A stretch of DNA of 64,000 nucleotides from Undaria pinnatifida (Eukaryota > Sar > Phaeophyceae > Laminariales > Alariaceae): contig JABAKD010000013.1 in assembly GCA_012845835.1 (NCBI GenBank), forward strand, positions 6,399,628 through 6,463,627. The letters run 5' to 3'. The notes below the pieces were generated by a model. The model saw only the letters and a list, made by a program, of their open reading frames with translations. It was not told where the DNA came from and did no database searches. Positions 1-13,500 of this stretch are shown here, piece after piece (within the stretch, counting starts at the first letter, position 1; every line of letters starts with the position of its first letter). The position numbers were made by a program, and so were the translations under genes.

Positions 1-1198
1 GCGGAAGTTTGTGCAAGTTTTCAGAGCTCAAATCCTCGTGGTTGCCGCGTTCTGAAAATCTCGTGAAAAATATCCGGCTTTACCTCGGAACCCGCCCCCT
101 ATGTTTCCACACGCGCACCCTGAGCGGCAGCACAGCAGAAACATGCGGTATGGTGGGGTGACAAATTATGACAGGCTCCGACACAAGCAACTCGCTGCAG
201 CATAGCGAGAACACGCCAAGCGCACGTAAATGGTGTCACCTACCGCTGCTGCCGTGCAGCAGGGTTGTAGCGTTGTGCTCTCCACATGTTGTCTGCTGTC
301 TGTCATCTGCGATCTTACATAAATAGTTTGTAGCGTTGTGTTCTCTTGGTATGGTGCGGTATCATATATAAGAAGAACACCAACACGAACATAAACATAA
401 GTACCGTTTAAATACTAATTTTATAGTCAAACGATCCTTACATTTTCCGCCGGCATGTTACTTGACAGAAGCAGCAGAAGCAGCAGCAGCAGCAGCGAGA
501 GGTTGTAGCGTATAGGCGGGTAGAGCATCGCAGGCTAGCGCTGTGCTCTTCGCATGTTGTCTGCTGCCTGTCATCTGCGATCCTACATGTATGTATGGTG
601 TTGCCTACCGCTGCTGCTGTGCGGCAGAGTTGTAGCGCTGTGCTCTCTTGGTATGATACGGTAGCATATAAGAAACACACCAACATAAACATAAATATAA
701 GGACCGTTTGAGTATTAATGTGATAATCAAAACGATCCTTACACTTTACGCCGGCATGCGGCAGAGTTGTAGCGCTGTGCTCTCTTGGTAAACCCAAATC
801 CCGGGGATGTTGCGGAAACCCGGGGATTTGCCTTAAGTGTGCCCAAGGCCAAAAAAGTTTCGAAGGCTTGCCACGCGCGACACACGCACACTGCACGGAT
901 CGCGCCCAAACGTCCGGCAACGTGACCCCGACGGTCGAATTGTGCCCAGCCCACCCGACGTTTCGGACAAAGAAAGGGTGCGACCACGAAGAGATGTGCC
1001 CGAAGGAAAAAAAAAATCACAATTATACATATACATACATATTACTAGTTATCTAGTCTAATATGTTAATATTAATACAGCATTCGAGAATAAAAGTCGG
1101 CTACTCCCAAAGACAAAAAAAAAAACTCTGTGGGACTCAAACCCACGGTTCCAAATTGATACGCCGTCACTCTAACATTTATTTTATAAAAATATTTT

Positions 1199-1345
1199 CA
1201 GAACGTCAGCTGTGAGTTCGACGAATTTCGGGTCAATACTTATCTTTTCAGTCTGCTTGTCTTTGGTACTTGTAATATAGACTACTATGTGGGAAAAAAA
1301 AATCTTGATGGGAGGGGTCCTATTCTTTCGTAAAAAAAATGCTTT
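1199..1345. repeat. Dispersed repeat family R3, copy 1
   Basis: This segment shares the CAGCTGTGAG-TTCGA and 'ACTTATCTTTTCAG' words, and the distal GATGGGAGGGGTCCTATTCTTTCG stretch in inverted orientation, with the copy near 44285-44500. The shared core also recurs near 21.4, 23.9, 33.2, 43.6, 59.5, 59.7 and 61.7 kb. It has no coding potential and its full boundaries are not certain. Confidence 0.55.
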
Positions 1346-2840
1346 TCTCCACTACCGGTAGACTATAATTGGTGTTGGTATTTTTACTTTATTTTTGTTG
1401 TAATAAAGTGCAGCAGCAGTAGTAGTACAGTAGTTAGTGCCATTGCAACATACATGTAGAGAACTGCATGCATGCGTCTGTCTGTGTAACACCACAGTAT
1501 GTGTCCAAGTTGGGTGTACAGACGGGTAGGTGTATGTCGGATGCCTCATCGGGGCGAATTGGATGTTGGATCAAGCCCTAGGAGATTCCGATACTACTGC
1601 AACACTCTTACCACTCCTACTACTACCTACTCTACCACTACTACTACCACTGCTACCACCTACTGCTTACTACTATTAATACTAATACTAAAACTACCAC
1701 TAATTACTACTACAATTACAACTACTGTTTTTTTGGGTGTACAGGAGAATATAGTAAACAAGGACGACAGCTTCCGAGAGCATAGTAAATAGATAGAGAG
1801 AGGCGGTATATAGTAGTGCGCAGACGGAGGACGTTGTTTGCGGGATTCGTAGCACGTAGCATGTATGTATCCAAAGAAAGAGTTGTACTCAGCGGGAGGA
1901 GTGTGATAGCGGTGGGTGCACGTTGTACTGATGTACACGCAAACGAATTATTAGTGGTCAGGGGATGCTGTGTACCGAACGTGGAATGGTGTGCTCGTTT
2001 CTATACAGTACGTCACATACATGTGTTTGCACTTGGTGGTAGTGGATAGGGTTGATCAGCCAATCAATATCAGTCGCTCTTGGATGTTGTACAATAATTA
2101 TTTGGTCGGCGGCAACAATTTCGGTATGTGTGGTGTACGTGGTAGGATTTTCCATGAGTCGGAGGTAGTGTTCAACGCTTTGTTTGGTACTGTGTTTGAG
2201 GGGAACCGAAACCTTGGTGTGCTCCTCGTGTATCCTCGCAGATAGTAGAGCTAGATCGATAGTGTTCCCGCCTGATCCCGCCACTACTTGATGCATGTGG
2301 TCAATGAATGTGTATGATATGTGTGTACGATAATAGCAAAATACCTAGAACCGATCCACCCAGCCAATCAGATAGCGTCCTAGGCGCGTGGAGAACGCTG
2401 AAATAGAACTGTACCCGGTTTTGGCCACGGCAGCACCGCGTATATACCCGAGTTTGGCTATGGCTAATAAGGAGTTATATATCCTTTAACCCCACCCATG
2501 GTTCCACTCTGCCCCAAAAATATTTGGCCTGGTCGAGACTCGCGGGCATGCTGCGCTCGCGATGCCTGCCACCTTCGCCGCGCTCGGCATCTTCCAAACT
2601 TTCCCCGCTCTATGTCCCTGTGAGCGCCATCTCCCGTGCGAAGAGATGCAAGCCGAGCCCTGTGGCGATCGATCCAACACTTGGCTGCTCCCCGCCTCTA
2701 CCTCCCAGCCTCCTCCTGCTGGCATCCGCTCTGTCCGGAAATATAACACCGGGATATGTCTTTTTGTTCAAGTAAGAACGGCCCTTCCATTCGGACATGT
2801 CTAGCTGCCCTGCAAGAGAAAAATAAACACACCGGGGCAA

Positions 2841-2963
2841 CCACGCCTACAGACGCTTTCACTCCTGCCTCGACGAGTGGCCGCCCGCGCGGCAGGAGAC
2901 CCCACGCCCACAGACGCTTTCGCTCCTGCCTCGACGAGTGGCCGCCCGCGCGGCAGGAGACCG
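2841..2963. repeat. 61-bp tandem duplication
   Basis: Two almost identical 61-bp units lie back to back. Each holds CAGACGCTTT, then CTCCTGCCTCGACGAGTGG, then GCGGCAGGAG. CTCCTGC and GCAGGAG are inverted, so each unit can fold into a hairpin. Confidence 0.85.
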
Positions 2964-3590
2964 CAGGCCGGTCTACCCTTGTCTACACCCATGCCCACGC
3001 ACCCACGTCGAGATCCGGGGCCGAAACGGCCCAGGGCGGCGCGCCCCCAAACCCAACACTAATCCGATCCACATGTGTCCTGCTGCTACTACTGCTGTAT
3101 TTTGTTGCTTCTGCTGCTGTTGTGCTGCTGCTGAGGTTAATTTAGTTCGGGCGGTTGCTGGTACTGCTGCTGTGCTGCTGCTGAGGTTAGTTGAGTAGCG
3201 GGCCATTTTTTTCACGAACAAAACAACGAAGAACAAAAAATTGTACAAGTTTATCAAAATATCATAATTTGAAAAACAATTTGGGGTGTTCCAAGTGATT
3301 TGCTCGTCAGGGAGGCGGAACGCAATCTCTTGCCAAATAGAGCCAGCTAAGCGACGTTTAATGCACAGAGCGCCGCCACGGAGCTCGGCCGAGATCCAGG
3401 CATGCTTCATAATGTACCCATGGCAGGCTAGCTTGCCCCGCGGCCAAAAGTGCGAGAGAAAACACTGAGCCGTCGGAGAGCACCGAGCCAAAAAAAAACG
3501 AAGATAATATTTTACATATACTCCGGAGTACATATTACAGCGGCAGAGCTGCTTCCAGATCTGTATGTTGGCCTAGTTTGGCCCAGATAT

Positions 3591-4530
3591 TTATTTTTTG
3601 TGGGCAGAGCAACACAGGTGTCCCTTCCCCCCTGCTCCTTCACACTCTTCCTCCCCCTCCCCCTCTCCCTCCTCGTCTTCCTCTTCGTCCTCCCCCTCAT
3701 CGCTACCACTCTCACTACAGCTCTCGCCACTGCCATCGCTCGAAGACCTACCGCCCCCTACCCTCGTAACTCTCGGCTTCCTACCGCCCAAGTACTCCAC
3801 CCGAAAACTGTCACCCCGCGCGCCCGCGCCCGCCCCCCCGCCCCCCCCCCCCACCACCATAGCCGAAGGGGCGGGCGGGGGCGATTGCGATAAACTTACG
3901 GGCACGGGTACCAGGACCTCGTATCGCAAGTGCACTTGCTCCTCCGCCTCGTCTCCGACCTCTCCAAACTCCCACCGCATGTCAACCACTGGGGACACGC
4001 CCCTTTCCTCCCCACCGCTTCCTCCCGTTAACAAATTACGTCCACCCTCCCCCCCCCCAGCTGCACCCGACCCTGCTCTGTCGGCTACCCCTCTGAGCCC
4101 TAGAGATTCTCCAGTTTCACTCCCCTGGAGGTCGGAACCTCCCTCCGTATTTCCCCCCAATCCCCGGCCCGTCCCCGATCCCCCGCCTGCCGCCGCTCCA
4201 AGTAACACCTCTGGCTGGCCTATGCCGTCCCCCGATCCCCCAGAGGGAGCAGATACCGCCTCCGGTTGGTTGACGCGAAGAACTTCGGACAGGACGAAAC
4301 CGTCGGCGGACAAGTTCGAGACGAGTTTTGAAGAGCTGAGAGCAGCCGCTGTGGCTTCGGGGAGGCGGGATGCCGTCTTGGGGGTGTGGTTTAGCCACAC
4401 GTTTACGAGGAATGTCACTCGCCTGCTGCTGCTGCTTTCGCTACTGCTACTGCGACTACTGCTACCGCCACCGCGACCACTATCACCACCACCACTGCGG
4501 TTGTTGTTGCTGCTACTACCGCCGTCGCTG
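3591..4530 (-). CDS. Oxygenase-like gene, exon 7 (terminal)
   Basis: A 940-bp last exon ending in TAA. After a Ser/Gly/Asn-rich start it reads RRVTFLVNVWLNHTP, which carries the conserved Arg expected after the distal His. A partly ordered stretch follows with MRWEFGEV, LRYEVLVPVPV and DSFRVEYLGG, and then an Asp/Glu run. The acceptor is placed at GAGCAG after a very long pyrimidine tract. The reading frame stays open upstream into a poly-C tract and a repeat, which I exclude. The exact start could shift by a few codons because the boundary lies in AGC repeats. Confidence 0.68.
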
Positions 4531-7500
4531 CTGCTCAAGGCGAGGTCCGGAATAACGGAGGGCGGGAGTTTAAAAGAGATAAAAGGCGGGAGGGGGGGGG
4601 GCAGGGGGGAGAGGGGGGGGGGGGGGGGACGATTAATGGCGGGGGGTGGTATACATATTTCATGCATTGCCGTAGTCGTATGACCATTGATCCCCGCATA
4701 TTTACAATGCCGGGACAGAGCACATCGGAATATTGCCGACCAGGCAGACATTGCGTGCACTAAGCACGAAGCGCCGTGAGGTGTTCGAAGAGTCGCATGG
4801 ACGGTGAGCTGCATCCTGCGAACAGCCACATGTGCGGCGCACTTCCGCACCTTGAGCGTATTTCCGTGAATATCGATGAACAGCTTCGAATTAATGGATT
4901 TGTGTGTGGTGTGGTCACTTCCAGAGACAGGAATGGGTATACTATGTAACTGCCTCGTGGGTAACGGCAGGGGGGGGAGAGAGAGTTGGCGGTATTGTGG
5001 CGGGAGTCGTAGTCTTGCTACATCGCGCTACAAAACAGACAGAAGAAAATACATAAAGTGAACCACAAACTTGTTGGGCTGGTCGGCTTTATTTGTCTGG
5101 TTACTTGGGCGGTGGCTCCTTGTTATGGAGTTAGTTTTGGAGAGCTTTTATATTTGATCATACCTGGTATCGCTCATAGGAACGCCTGTGATCCTCATTG
5201 TCTTGTTGCGACACCCTCATTATTTCAAGCCAATCACATCCAGAAGGGAAACATTGTACCGTATTATGTATCCCAGCGCTCCTCCTGCATGTGTTTTGGC
5301 GCCGTCGTCTGGTCGTCCTCGTCACGCATACTCGCACCCCACCCCGTCCGTTGGCTTGCATGGCGTTAGGTCTAGGGTCAAGGTTGGAGTCTGAGCTAAC
5401 CAGCCGGCATGGCGGTTTGCATCGTCGCAAATGCGATTTTTTCCGGGTGAGAAAAACAGTGTATAGACTATGTTTGCATCGTCGGCCGTGATGTGATAGC
5501 CGCGCCTTACCTATCCGTCCCTAAACAACAGCAGTCCAGGCACTGCACTGCTCTGTATGGAATTTACGTCGCCGCGTCGAATCAAACCAAACCAAACCAA
5601 ATCAAACCAAACCAAACCAAACCAAACAAAACAAAAACAAACCAAATCAAAAACCATGCTATGGTAGGGGCTGCACTCATTGTTTCTCAGGCCACTCACA
5701 TAACGTGCTCCACACCCGACCCAAAAACCGATTTCAAGGAAAATGTACGCCCAACCCGATGAAAAAAATCCGTTGAGGCATGCCACCATTGCATGCAAAG
5801 AAAAACAGGATCTTCGAAAATCTATCATTGATCTTTATATGTCCGTTACAATGTCACTACTTGTATGTGTATCAGGCGCAACTGACGTTGCGGCTGAAGT
5901 AATCACACTACAAGCAACGGGACCGTTGGATAGTTGGAAAACGCTTTAAACGAAAACCACACTAAAAGAAGATGACGCATTACGGAGAGCTTTCGGAGAC
6001 AGAACCAGCAAGGCGAGGCAACGATGTCCACTCAAAACAAGATACGACAAGACGACTTTAAAATGTTTATGAATGTCGAAGGCCTTAGGTCCATCAGCAG
6101 CTAACAAAAAAAAAAGTATAGGCGTTGCAGCGACAGCTTTCACGTTTGCTGTACGGGGTCATGAAGACGAGAGGGCAAGGCTGTGAGCTGGCTGAACTTG
6201 ACTACTGTAAATAGGCGTTACTAGATATGTGGAAGTGAGCCAATCACTTGACTGTAGTCTTTCCGATGCAAAACATACAGCCAGCCACAAGTGCGCGTCA
6301 ATCGGATTCAAAGCCGCTGAACTCCGCAAGTTATCGCACGTACATAACTAGCTGCAATGATTTTGTTTCATTTTTGGTAACGACGCGTTCTACTATAGAG
6401 GAGGCGTTTTGGGCTCAAGAGTTTTCTGAATGACGGGAGTTCCTGAACCCAAAATCGACGGGATTTTCCTTCTTGTGTTTTGCAACATGCTTCGTTGTAG
6501 ACTGAAGCCACAGGGTTATACATCGGGGAGTACGTGTTATTATCTCCAAGTCGATCACTTCTTGGGTGGGGAAGTAGAGCTCCTCAAATGGTGATGAGCC
6601 TCGGAAAAAAACGGGCGCACATCTACCGTAGTATTAGTATTAGTAGCGTGCGTATAATACTACAGTAACTGCAACACCTAGCCAACTAATGACTAGTCGG
6701 TGGGTTACTGCATACTGTTAGTTACTGTTACCAATAGTATAGCCAGCCCTATCAATTGGGTTTACCTGCCAGTGCCTATGTCCGCCACCCCGGCCATCAT
6801 ACCCGACGGTGGCCGTGCCTTGCCACAAGCGGCAGACTCCGCAGCGACGCTCGACGTTGCATCACCACAGTTGCTGCTGGAGACCACCCTCTTGGGCTCG
6901 CCGTCGTTCGAACGTTTCGTTCCTGCCGTTGCTGTTGCTGCCGCTTCTGACGCTGCTCCTGCTGCAGCTGCTGCTGCTTCTAGTGCTGTTGTCGCTGCTG
7001 CTGCTGCTGCTGTCGTTGTTGTTGCTGCCGCCGCTTCTGCCGCTGCCGTTGTTGCTGTTGTTGCTGATGCTGGTGTTGTAGCTTCTGTTGCTGCGGCTGC
7101 CCTTGTTGGCGTTGTCCTGCTAGCGAGCCGGCGGACGGGACGTACACCGCATTCGAAACTTCAAACAGCATACACTCGCGGCCACGAAATAGTGCGGTGC
7201 CTTGCGAAACGAAAATACCCGTATTAAGCTGAGAACCTAAACTGTCCCTCGATGCTGCGGCCGTTTTCTTCGCAATTGTGGTGAAACGCGTTATTCATTG
7301 CAGTACACTGGAGGTCCGCACTATATAGGGCACCGCAGTAACGTCGTCTCTGGTCTCGTCGCTCGCCCAACGCCCTCCGTGCGAAAACGAACTTGAACCG
7401 CGCGCAACGGAACGGAAATAAATGGACCTGAACGGAACGGAACCGAGCCGAGCCGAGCCGAGTCAAGCCGAGTCGAGCCGAGCCCATCCGAGCCGAGCCC

Positions 7501-10500
7501 ATCCGAGCCGAGCCCATCCGAGCCGAGCCGAGCCGAGCCGAGCCGAGCCGAGCCGACCCGAACCGAGCCGACCCGAACCAAACCAAACCAAACCGAACCG
7601 AACCGAACCGAACCGAACCGAACCGAACCGAACCGAACCGAACCGAACCGAACCGAACCGAACCGAACCGAACCGAACCGAACCGAACCGAACCGAACCG
7701 AACCGAACCGAACCGAACCGAACCGAACCGAACCGAACCGAACCGAACCGAACCGAACCGAACCAAAACGCAACCGCAACCGCACCGCAACCGCAACCGA
7801 ACCGCAACCGCAACCGGAAAATCAGTGCATGTCCTTCGCGACACACGGACCTAACAAACCTAACGAACCAAAACTCTCTAGAGACTTCCCGGCGTCAGAC
7901 TTTGACCCAAAGAGCCATCTGCTCTTATAGCTTCTGCGAGATTGCGAAACTCGTGGAGATTAGTTTACACCAACAGGGTCCAAATGTTATGCAAACCCAC
8001 CATAAATGCGCATCAATACTCTACCCCTTATACAATGCATGGGCGAGAAAACATGGGTAAATGGTCCCATAAGCGACGATGCATTAGATCTCACTGGGTG
8101 AAAGCTTCTCCGGCGGCAAGGACACCATTGTACAGGCGACGGGTCATGCTACTGTACGCGGGGGAGGAGAGTGGGGGGGGGTGTCAGTGATAGCGCTATT
8201 AATAGTGCTGGTGTTAGTGACAAAAACAGGGAGCGGTCGATGGGATTGTGTGAGGAGAGGGGAAGGAGATTGTGTAGGGGGGGGGGAGGGGCTGAAGAAG
8301 GCGGGGGCGGAGGGGATTGTACAACGGAGGAGGGAGGGGTTTGCAAAGGCGGAGGGGGGGGCTCATTTTATTCATAGCCCTAGTATAAAGACCATTGACC
8401 CTCGCATTCCTACAACGCCGGGACGGAGCACGTCGGGATTTCAGAAACCAGGCAGGCATTGCGTGCACCAAGCGCGAGGCGCCGTAAAGTGTTCGGTGAG
8501 TCACAGGGGGGGGGATTGTACCATGGGGGGGGAGGGAGGGGAGGGAATTGTACCATGGGGGGGAGGGGGGGGGGGGGCGTACTCATTTGTTGCTTGCCTT
8601 GGTCATTTGACCATTGACCACGCATCTCTTTCGAGACGGAGCACCGTTCCTACCCCTAATAGAGGCACTTCCAAAATTCGGGCGCTCATCACGCTTTTTC
8701 CATATACTACATAGAAAGTGTTTGATTACCCTATCCCTGTCCTGTTTCGCCGTCAGCGGCCACCATCTATCTCCTAGGATAGCGATCGTTTTCTCGATAC
8801 TAGCTCTAGGCTACCAAACTCTTCCATGTCACATGCGTCTAACGTCCTCATCCCCTCCTCTAACGCATCCCGTTTCTCCTCGTGTATTTCACCTTCTCCT
8901 ACTAAGTGAGTCCTACTCTCTATTGTTGTGCCACACGGGCAACTATTTGTAGTCACGTCCTCTTCCCGACTACTTGTATATCTCTTCTTTTTGGTAGGCC
9001 CAGCTCCCCTACATAAAATCGCAGTTTCAGCTTTCTCGCGTAGACCATTGGGCTTTGCAGTTACGTTTTCATTCCAATATCTTCCCTCAACCTCCCGTAT
9101 ATTTCATGGAAGGGGGGGGAGGGAATTGTATATGGAGAAGCGAGCGAGGGAATCGTATACCGAAGGTGGAGGAAGGAAAACGTAGAAGGAGGGGAGAGGG
9201 AGGGAACTAAACAAGCAAGGGGGAGGGAGGGGAAGAAAAGACAGCCATGAATCAAGGTAAGGAATCACCCTGAGTCGTACCCATCAGCGACAGCAACAGC
9301 AGAAGAAAGACCAGCCTGTAGATGGTCCTTTACTTGGGGCAGCGCTAGATTCGCCGGGGCACCGTGCAGGTACCGGCCGTCGAAGCAGATATGTTTGCCG
9401 AGCTGAGGCCTGCTGATCCACGCCGCTTCAGCCTCTCCCGAAACGCCGTCGATGTCTCCGCATTCCATCGGTCCCTGGGCATTGGCGGAGCGATCGAGCG
9501 GCAGTGTTAGTGTTTGTTGGTGTTGGAAAGACACGGGCGGGGCGGTTTACTCAGTCTTCGCATAGCCGTAATCGTATAATCTGAGACCCTCGCATCCCAA
9601 AAAAATGCCGGGACGAAAGACGTCAGGCTTTCGGGGGAAGGAAAGCACAAACGTGGTGTTGCGGAAAGTGTTTTTGTGCATAATTGTTTTGAGGAGAGTG
9701 TTGTAGTGGGAAATGTTTTATGTGGGGATTGGTTGTGTGGAAAAGTGGCTTGGGACTGAAGAGGCGATGCGATGACGAGGTGCTGCCGCTGTTGTTGTTG
9801 TGGCTGTGATTGTGGTTATGGCTGTTTTCTTGATGTCTTGATGTTTACGCCAAAGGGGGGCGGTGGGGGGAAAGACACCATGCGGTGCATGGGCGCCGCT
9901 CGGACTTAAAACAACAACACAGATACCATATTTCAGAGGGCAAACAAATACACATACGAGGATCACCGTCTTCTCCAAGATAACCGTTGGGCCTCCGTTG
10001 GCAGACAAGTACGTCACGGTGGCGAGGCATGGATGCACGTTGATCCCGCTTGCCTCCATTCCGTAGTCCTTGTCCCAATGCCACCCAATGTCATCTGTGT
10101 CCTCTATCACCTGATCTCGAGACAGAGAGGAGCACCGCGAATGTTTTGCCATTCGTCATTATTTGACACACCCATACATTATCCAGGCTTATTCCCGTTT
10201 TTTTTTTTCTCCCCCTACAGCCCATATTTTTACGAAGAAAAAAAACGTACCGCAGAAAGCCTATATAACCAGACGATCAAGTATTCCATCCCTCACTCAA
10301 GGTCCACCAACACGGAATGGAAAACGCACAACGCAGCACACGACACAGGCACCAACACACCAACAAAAGCAACCAAGCAGACACAACAATGACGCTGAAG
10401 AGCCTATCTATGCCACACAACATCGGATGGCCGCCGTGAAAACGGCCACGTACATAGACTAATCGCACAAGTACTGGTGCAGTGGCCAGTGACGATGCGG

Positions 10501-13500
10501 TTCACACGACCCACACCGGCGTGCCTTGCGCAACTTTCTGCGACGATAGTGGACCTTTTTTTTTTTCACTGATTCAGCATCTCGGCAGGAGAAAATTCCA
10601 GCTCATGTGAAAGAAAAAGCGGCGAACTTGTCAACATAAAATTTCCTCTACTTGCGACACAATAGAAGTGTCGTAAAATACCGACCCTTAATCCTGCCGG
10701 GCATTGAGTTTTTTTTTAGAGCTGGCAAAACGATTCCACACCAATTCCAAGTAGTGTGTATCCAAAAACCTTAATACGGTACCCCGACTTGATCATCCCT
10801 GTACAACTGGAAACCCATTTTGGGTTAAATTGCTTGGAATTAGTGCAGGAAGGGGTTTTGGGTTTTGGTTCTCTAAAGGGGGTAAGCGAAAGGTATGACA
10901 ACAATGGCGACTGCATCGTCGAGCACTCGTAGAGAAGAAGCCTGCGTTTTGTCGAGGCACGAGGGGGGTAGCAAAGCTCGTAGGGACCCAAATAATAAAT
11001 AGAGTACAATGCAAAGACGTGGGCGACCCCGCGGTCCGCATGATGCAACTCATTCTGCGTCGAGGTCGACCCTACCACCGTTCGAGACGGTAGCTGCTTT
11101 GGTCGATAAATACGGGTATCTAACACCCCTATAAAACTGCGCGCACCGACGGCGTTGTGGAAGGACAGGACAGCACACATGGAACCGGTGTGGAACAACT
11201 TTTTCCAGTTCTGAAAGGAATAAGCCCTAGATATAAATATGTACCCTGGTTTACAGAGCTAGATCGCGGATGATAGGTCTGTCGGAGGCCCCGTGATGCC
11301 AATGTACTGATGTCAACGAGGTCGCTGGAAGGCGAGCGGCGGGGGTGGGCGGGGCGCACAACATCGGTCGCGACCGCTATCGCGTATCGAGTGCGCCCGA
11401 GGATAACTAGTTGTAGATGCAAAAATTCGATCTGCGTTTCGGGGGCGAGGAACAACGTGAGGGGACAAACAACATAAAATCAAAAATAAATAACTAAAAT
11501 ACAGAGCGCGATAGGTTCTGCTTTACGTAGACACGTGCAAACAATGAGCACGCCCTATCTCGCACATGACACCAATCCACATGACACCAATCCACATGAC
11601 ACCACACCACACCACACCGCCCCACACCACACCACGCCACACCACACCATACCATACCACACCAAAAGCAGCGACAACTGCACTGCAATCATATCCCATT
11701 CACCGCTGATCGCCGTTTTTGCCTTCACTCCTGTACAGCAGATGTACAGAACACGAAAGACCCCGAGGACAACGAACCCTTCGTGGAGCCCAGATGTCCT
11801 ATTGCCGATACTAATATTCGTAGCAGTATTAGTACTATTGATACTGCTATCGAAAAATTCACCGACGGGCCAGAGCAATCCTACCGACTGCCTACAATAG
11901 TAGAAAGAGCGTGTACCCAGTATACCGATGATGCGCGGGTGCCGTATGCTACAATACCACAATCCTTGACATTGCAGTCCTGGCGTATCCCCCTACCCCA
12001 ACAACCCAAGTTTTTCCAAAAACATTGAAAAAAAAAACGTCCAAAGCGGTCATTTGCCCATAAAAAAAAAGCGGCCTAATACCCCAGCAGCGCAGATTGC
12101 TTCTTGTCGCTGTTTGCTGTCATCGACATTACTTCCCATCTAAGTCCCGCGTAATCCCTCAACAGCTGACGCGCTCATGTCTTTTTGTGGGACAAAACTT
12201 CTTAGAAACACAGGACTGTGCAGTAGTTTTGCAGGAGCTTCGTTACACGTGGTTAGGGGGGGGGGAAATGAACAAATGGCATTTTTGTAGTTTCACGTGG
12301 GCTAACGGGGGTAGCGATCGACCACCACGAAGACCCCACCTGTGTCCACCACTCAGCGCCGGAAGTTGCACGGTTGAATCTAGCGCCGCCCGTGTGGGCC
12401 TTGAAGATGTCGAGGGCAAGGCTCTCCAGGCAGCTGCGCGGGTCGGCATCGGCCTGTGGGTAGCGGACAACCAGGCGCCAGAGGCATGAGGATAAGGATT
12501 GAGACAGGGTAGAGAATACAGATGCATAGATAGAGCGACAGAGACAGAGAGACCGAGAGACAGAAAGGAAAACCAGGGAGACAGGAGGGCACAGAGAGAC
12601 GCACAGAGAGACAGGTAGGCAGAGGACGGACAGAAACATCTAACCACAAGCAGACGGACAGAAAGACAGACAGACAAGCAGACAGACAGACATGACAGAC
12701 ATACTTCGAAGTATAGAAGTACAGACACTTATGCGGAGATACAGACAGGCAGGCAGGCAGGCACGAGAGACAGGCATAGAGAAAATGCAGACACATGCGG
12801 ACATACATACAGACTTACAGAAAGACAAGCAGACAGACATGACTACAATAAACCAAGTTGCTCCGTATGTTGAATCATATTCATGGGCAGTAATGCATCG
12901 TCTACGCCCCCCCCAAAAGAAAAACACAAAAACGAAATAAGTGAAACTTAATGGCCTAAAACAAGAAGCCCGCTGTCGCACACGCACCGGAACCCAGAAC
13001 GTTTTTCCGGTGCTGTATTCCAGCTTCTTAGCCCTGGCAGTGAACACGGTCTGCGTCGGGTTGTCAACAGTCATCCACCATGCCCAGTCATCCACCATGC
13101 CCACGCAGTCAGACAGTGTGTGGCATGCAGTCAACAATGGGAGACAGGACCGGCAGCGGTAGGAGGACGGAGGAGGGAGGGACGGGGTGGGGGTGAGGGT
13201 TGGGGTTGGGGTTGGGGTGAGGGTCGGGTGGTGGTGGCCGCTAGGCACCCTAAGGTGGAGCGTAGTTTTGGGAACTGAGAGGAGAAGAGTGAAGAGAGAA
13301 AAAATTACACGACACCTTACGACCAGTACAAGAACAGCACACGAACCGTGCACAGGCAACGGGCTGGGTTCAATTGACAAGTAGACAAGCCAGACGAGCC
13401 AGCCGATCCAGTCAGATCAGACAATTCCAAACAAGCCAAACAAACCATGCGAGCCAGATAAGGCGCCTGGCAAGTCAGACAAAGCCAGACGAGAACATCA

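Larger units (their letters stand above)
1..3590. other. Intergenic, repeat-rich, no supported gene
   Basis: I find no exon here with coherent splice sites. The first 800 bases contain several diverged copies of a segment with the phrase GTTGTAGCG-TGTGCTCTC. A GC-rich block at about 2520-2760 is open in several frames on both strands, but no frame resembles a known family. CTG/CTA-type triplet runs occupy about 3075-3190, with a short segment ending in CTGCTGCTGAGGTTA occurring twice. Short open frames here look random. Confidence 0.6.

Noticed and set aside
1115-1165. tRNA gene at a GGTTTGAGTCCCAC-like T-arm (minus)
   Set aside because: A T-arm word is present, but no cloverleaf can be completed on either side.
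4531-4850. N-terminal extension of the oxygenase-like terminal exon up to 4850
   Set aside because: This part translates the R1 repeat and a poly-C tract. The same peptide flavour appears at the other R1 copies, so it is repeat sequence read in an open frame.
6700-7227. Plus-strand frame of 175 codons, Ala/Val-rich
   Set aside because: It is an imperfect triplet tract that is equally open as poly-Gln on the other strand, inside an intron of the minus-strand gene.
7224-7846. Long open frames on both strands with FGSVR or EPNRT repeats
   Set aside because: They are produced by the AACCG pentamer array. All frames are open and the translated repeats follow from the DNA unit, with no flanking splice or homology support.
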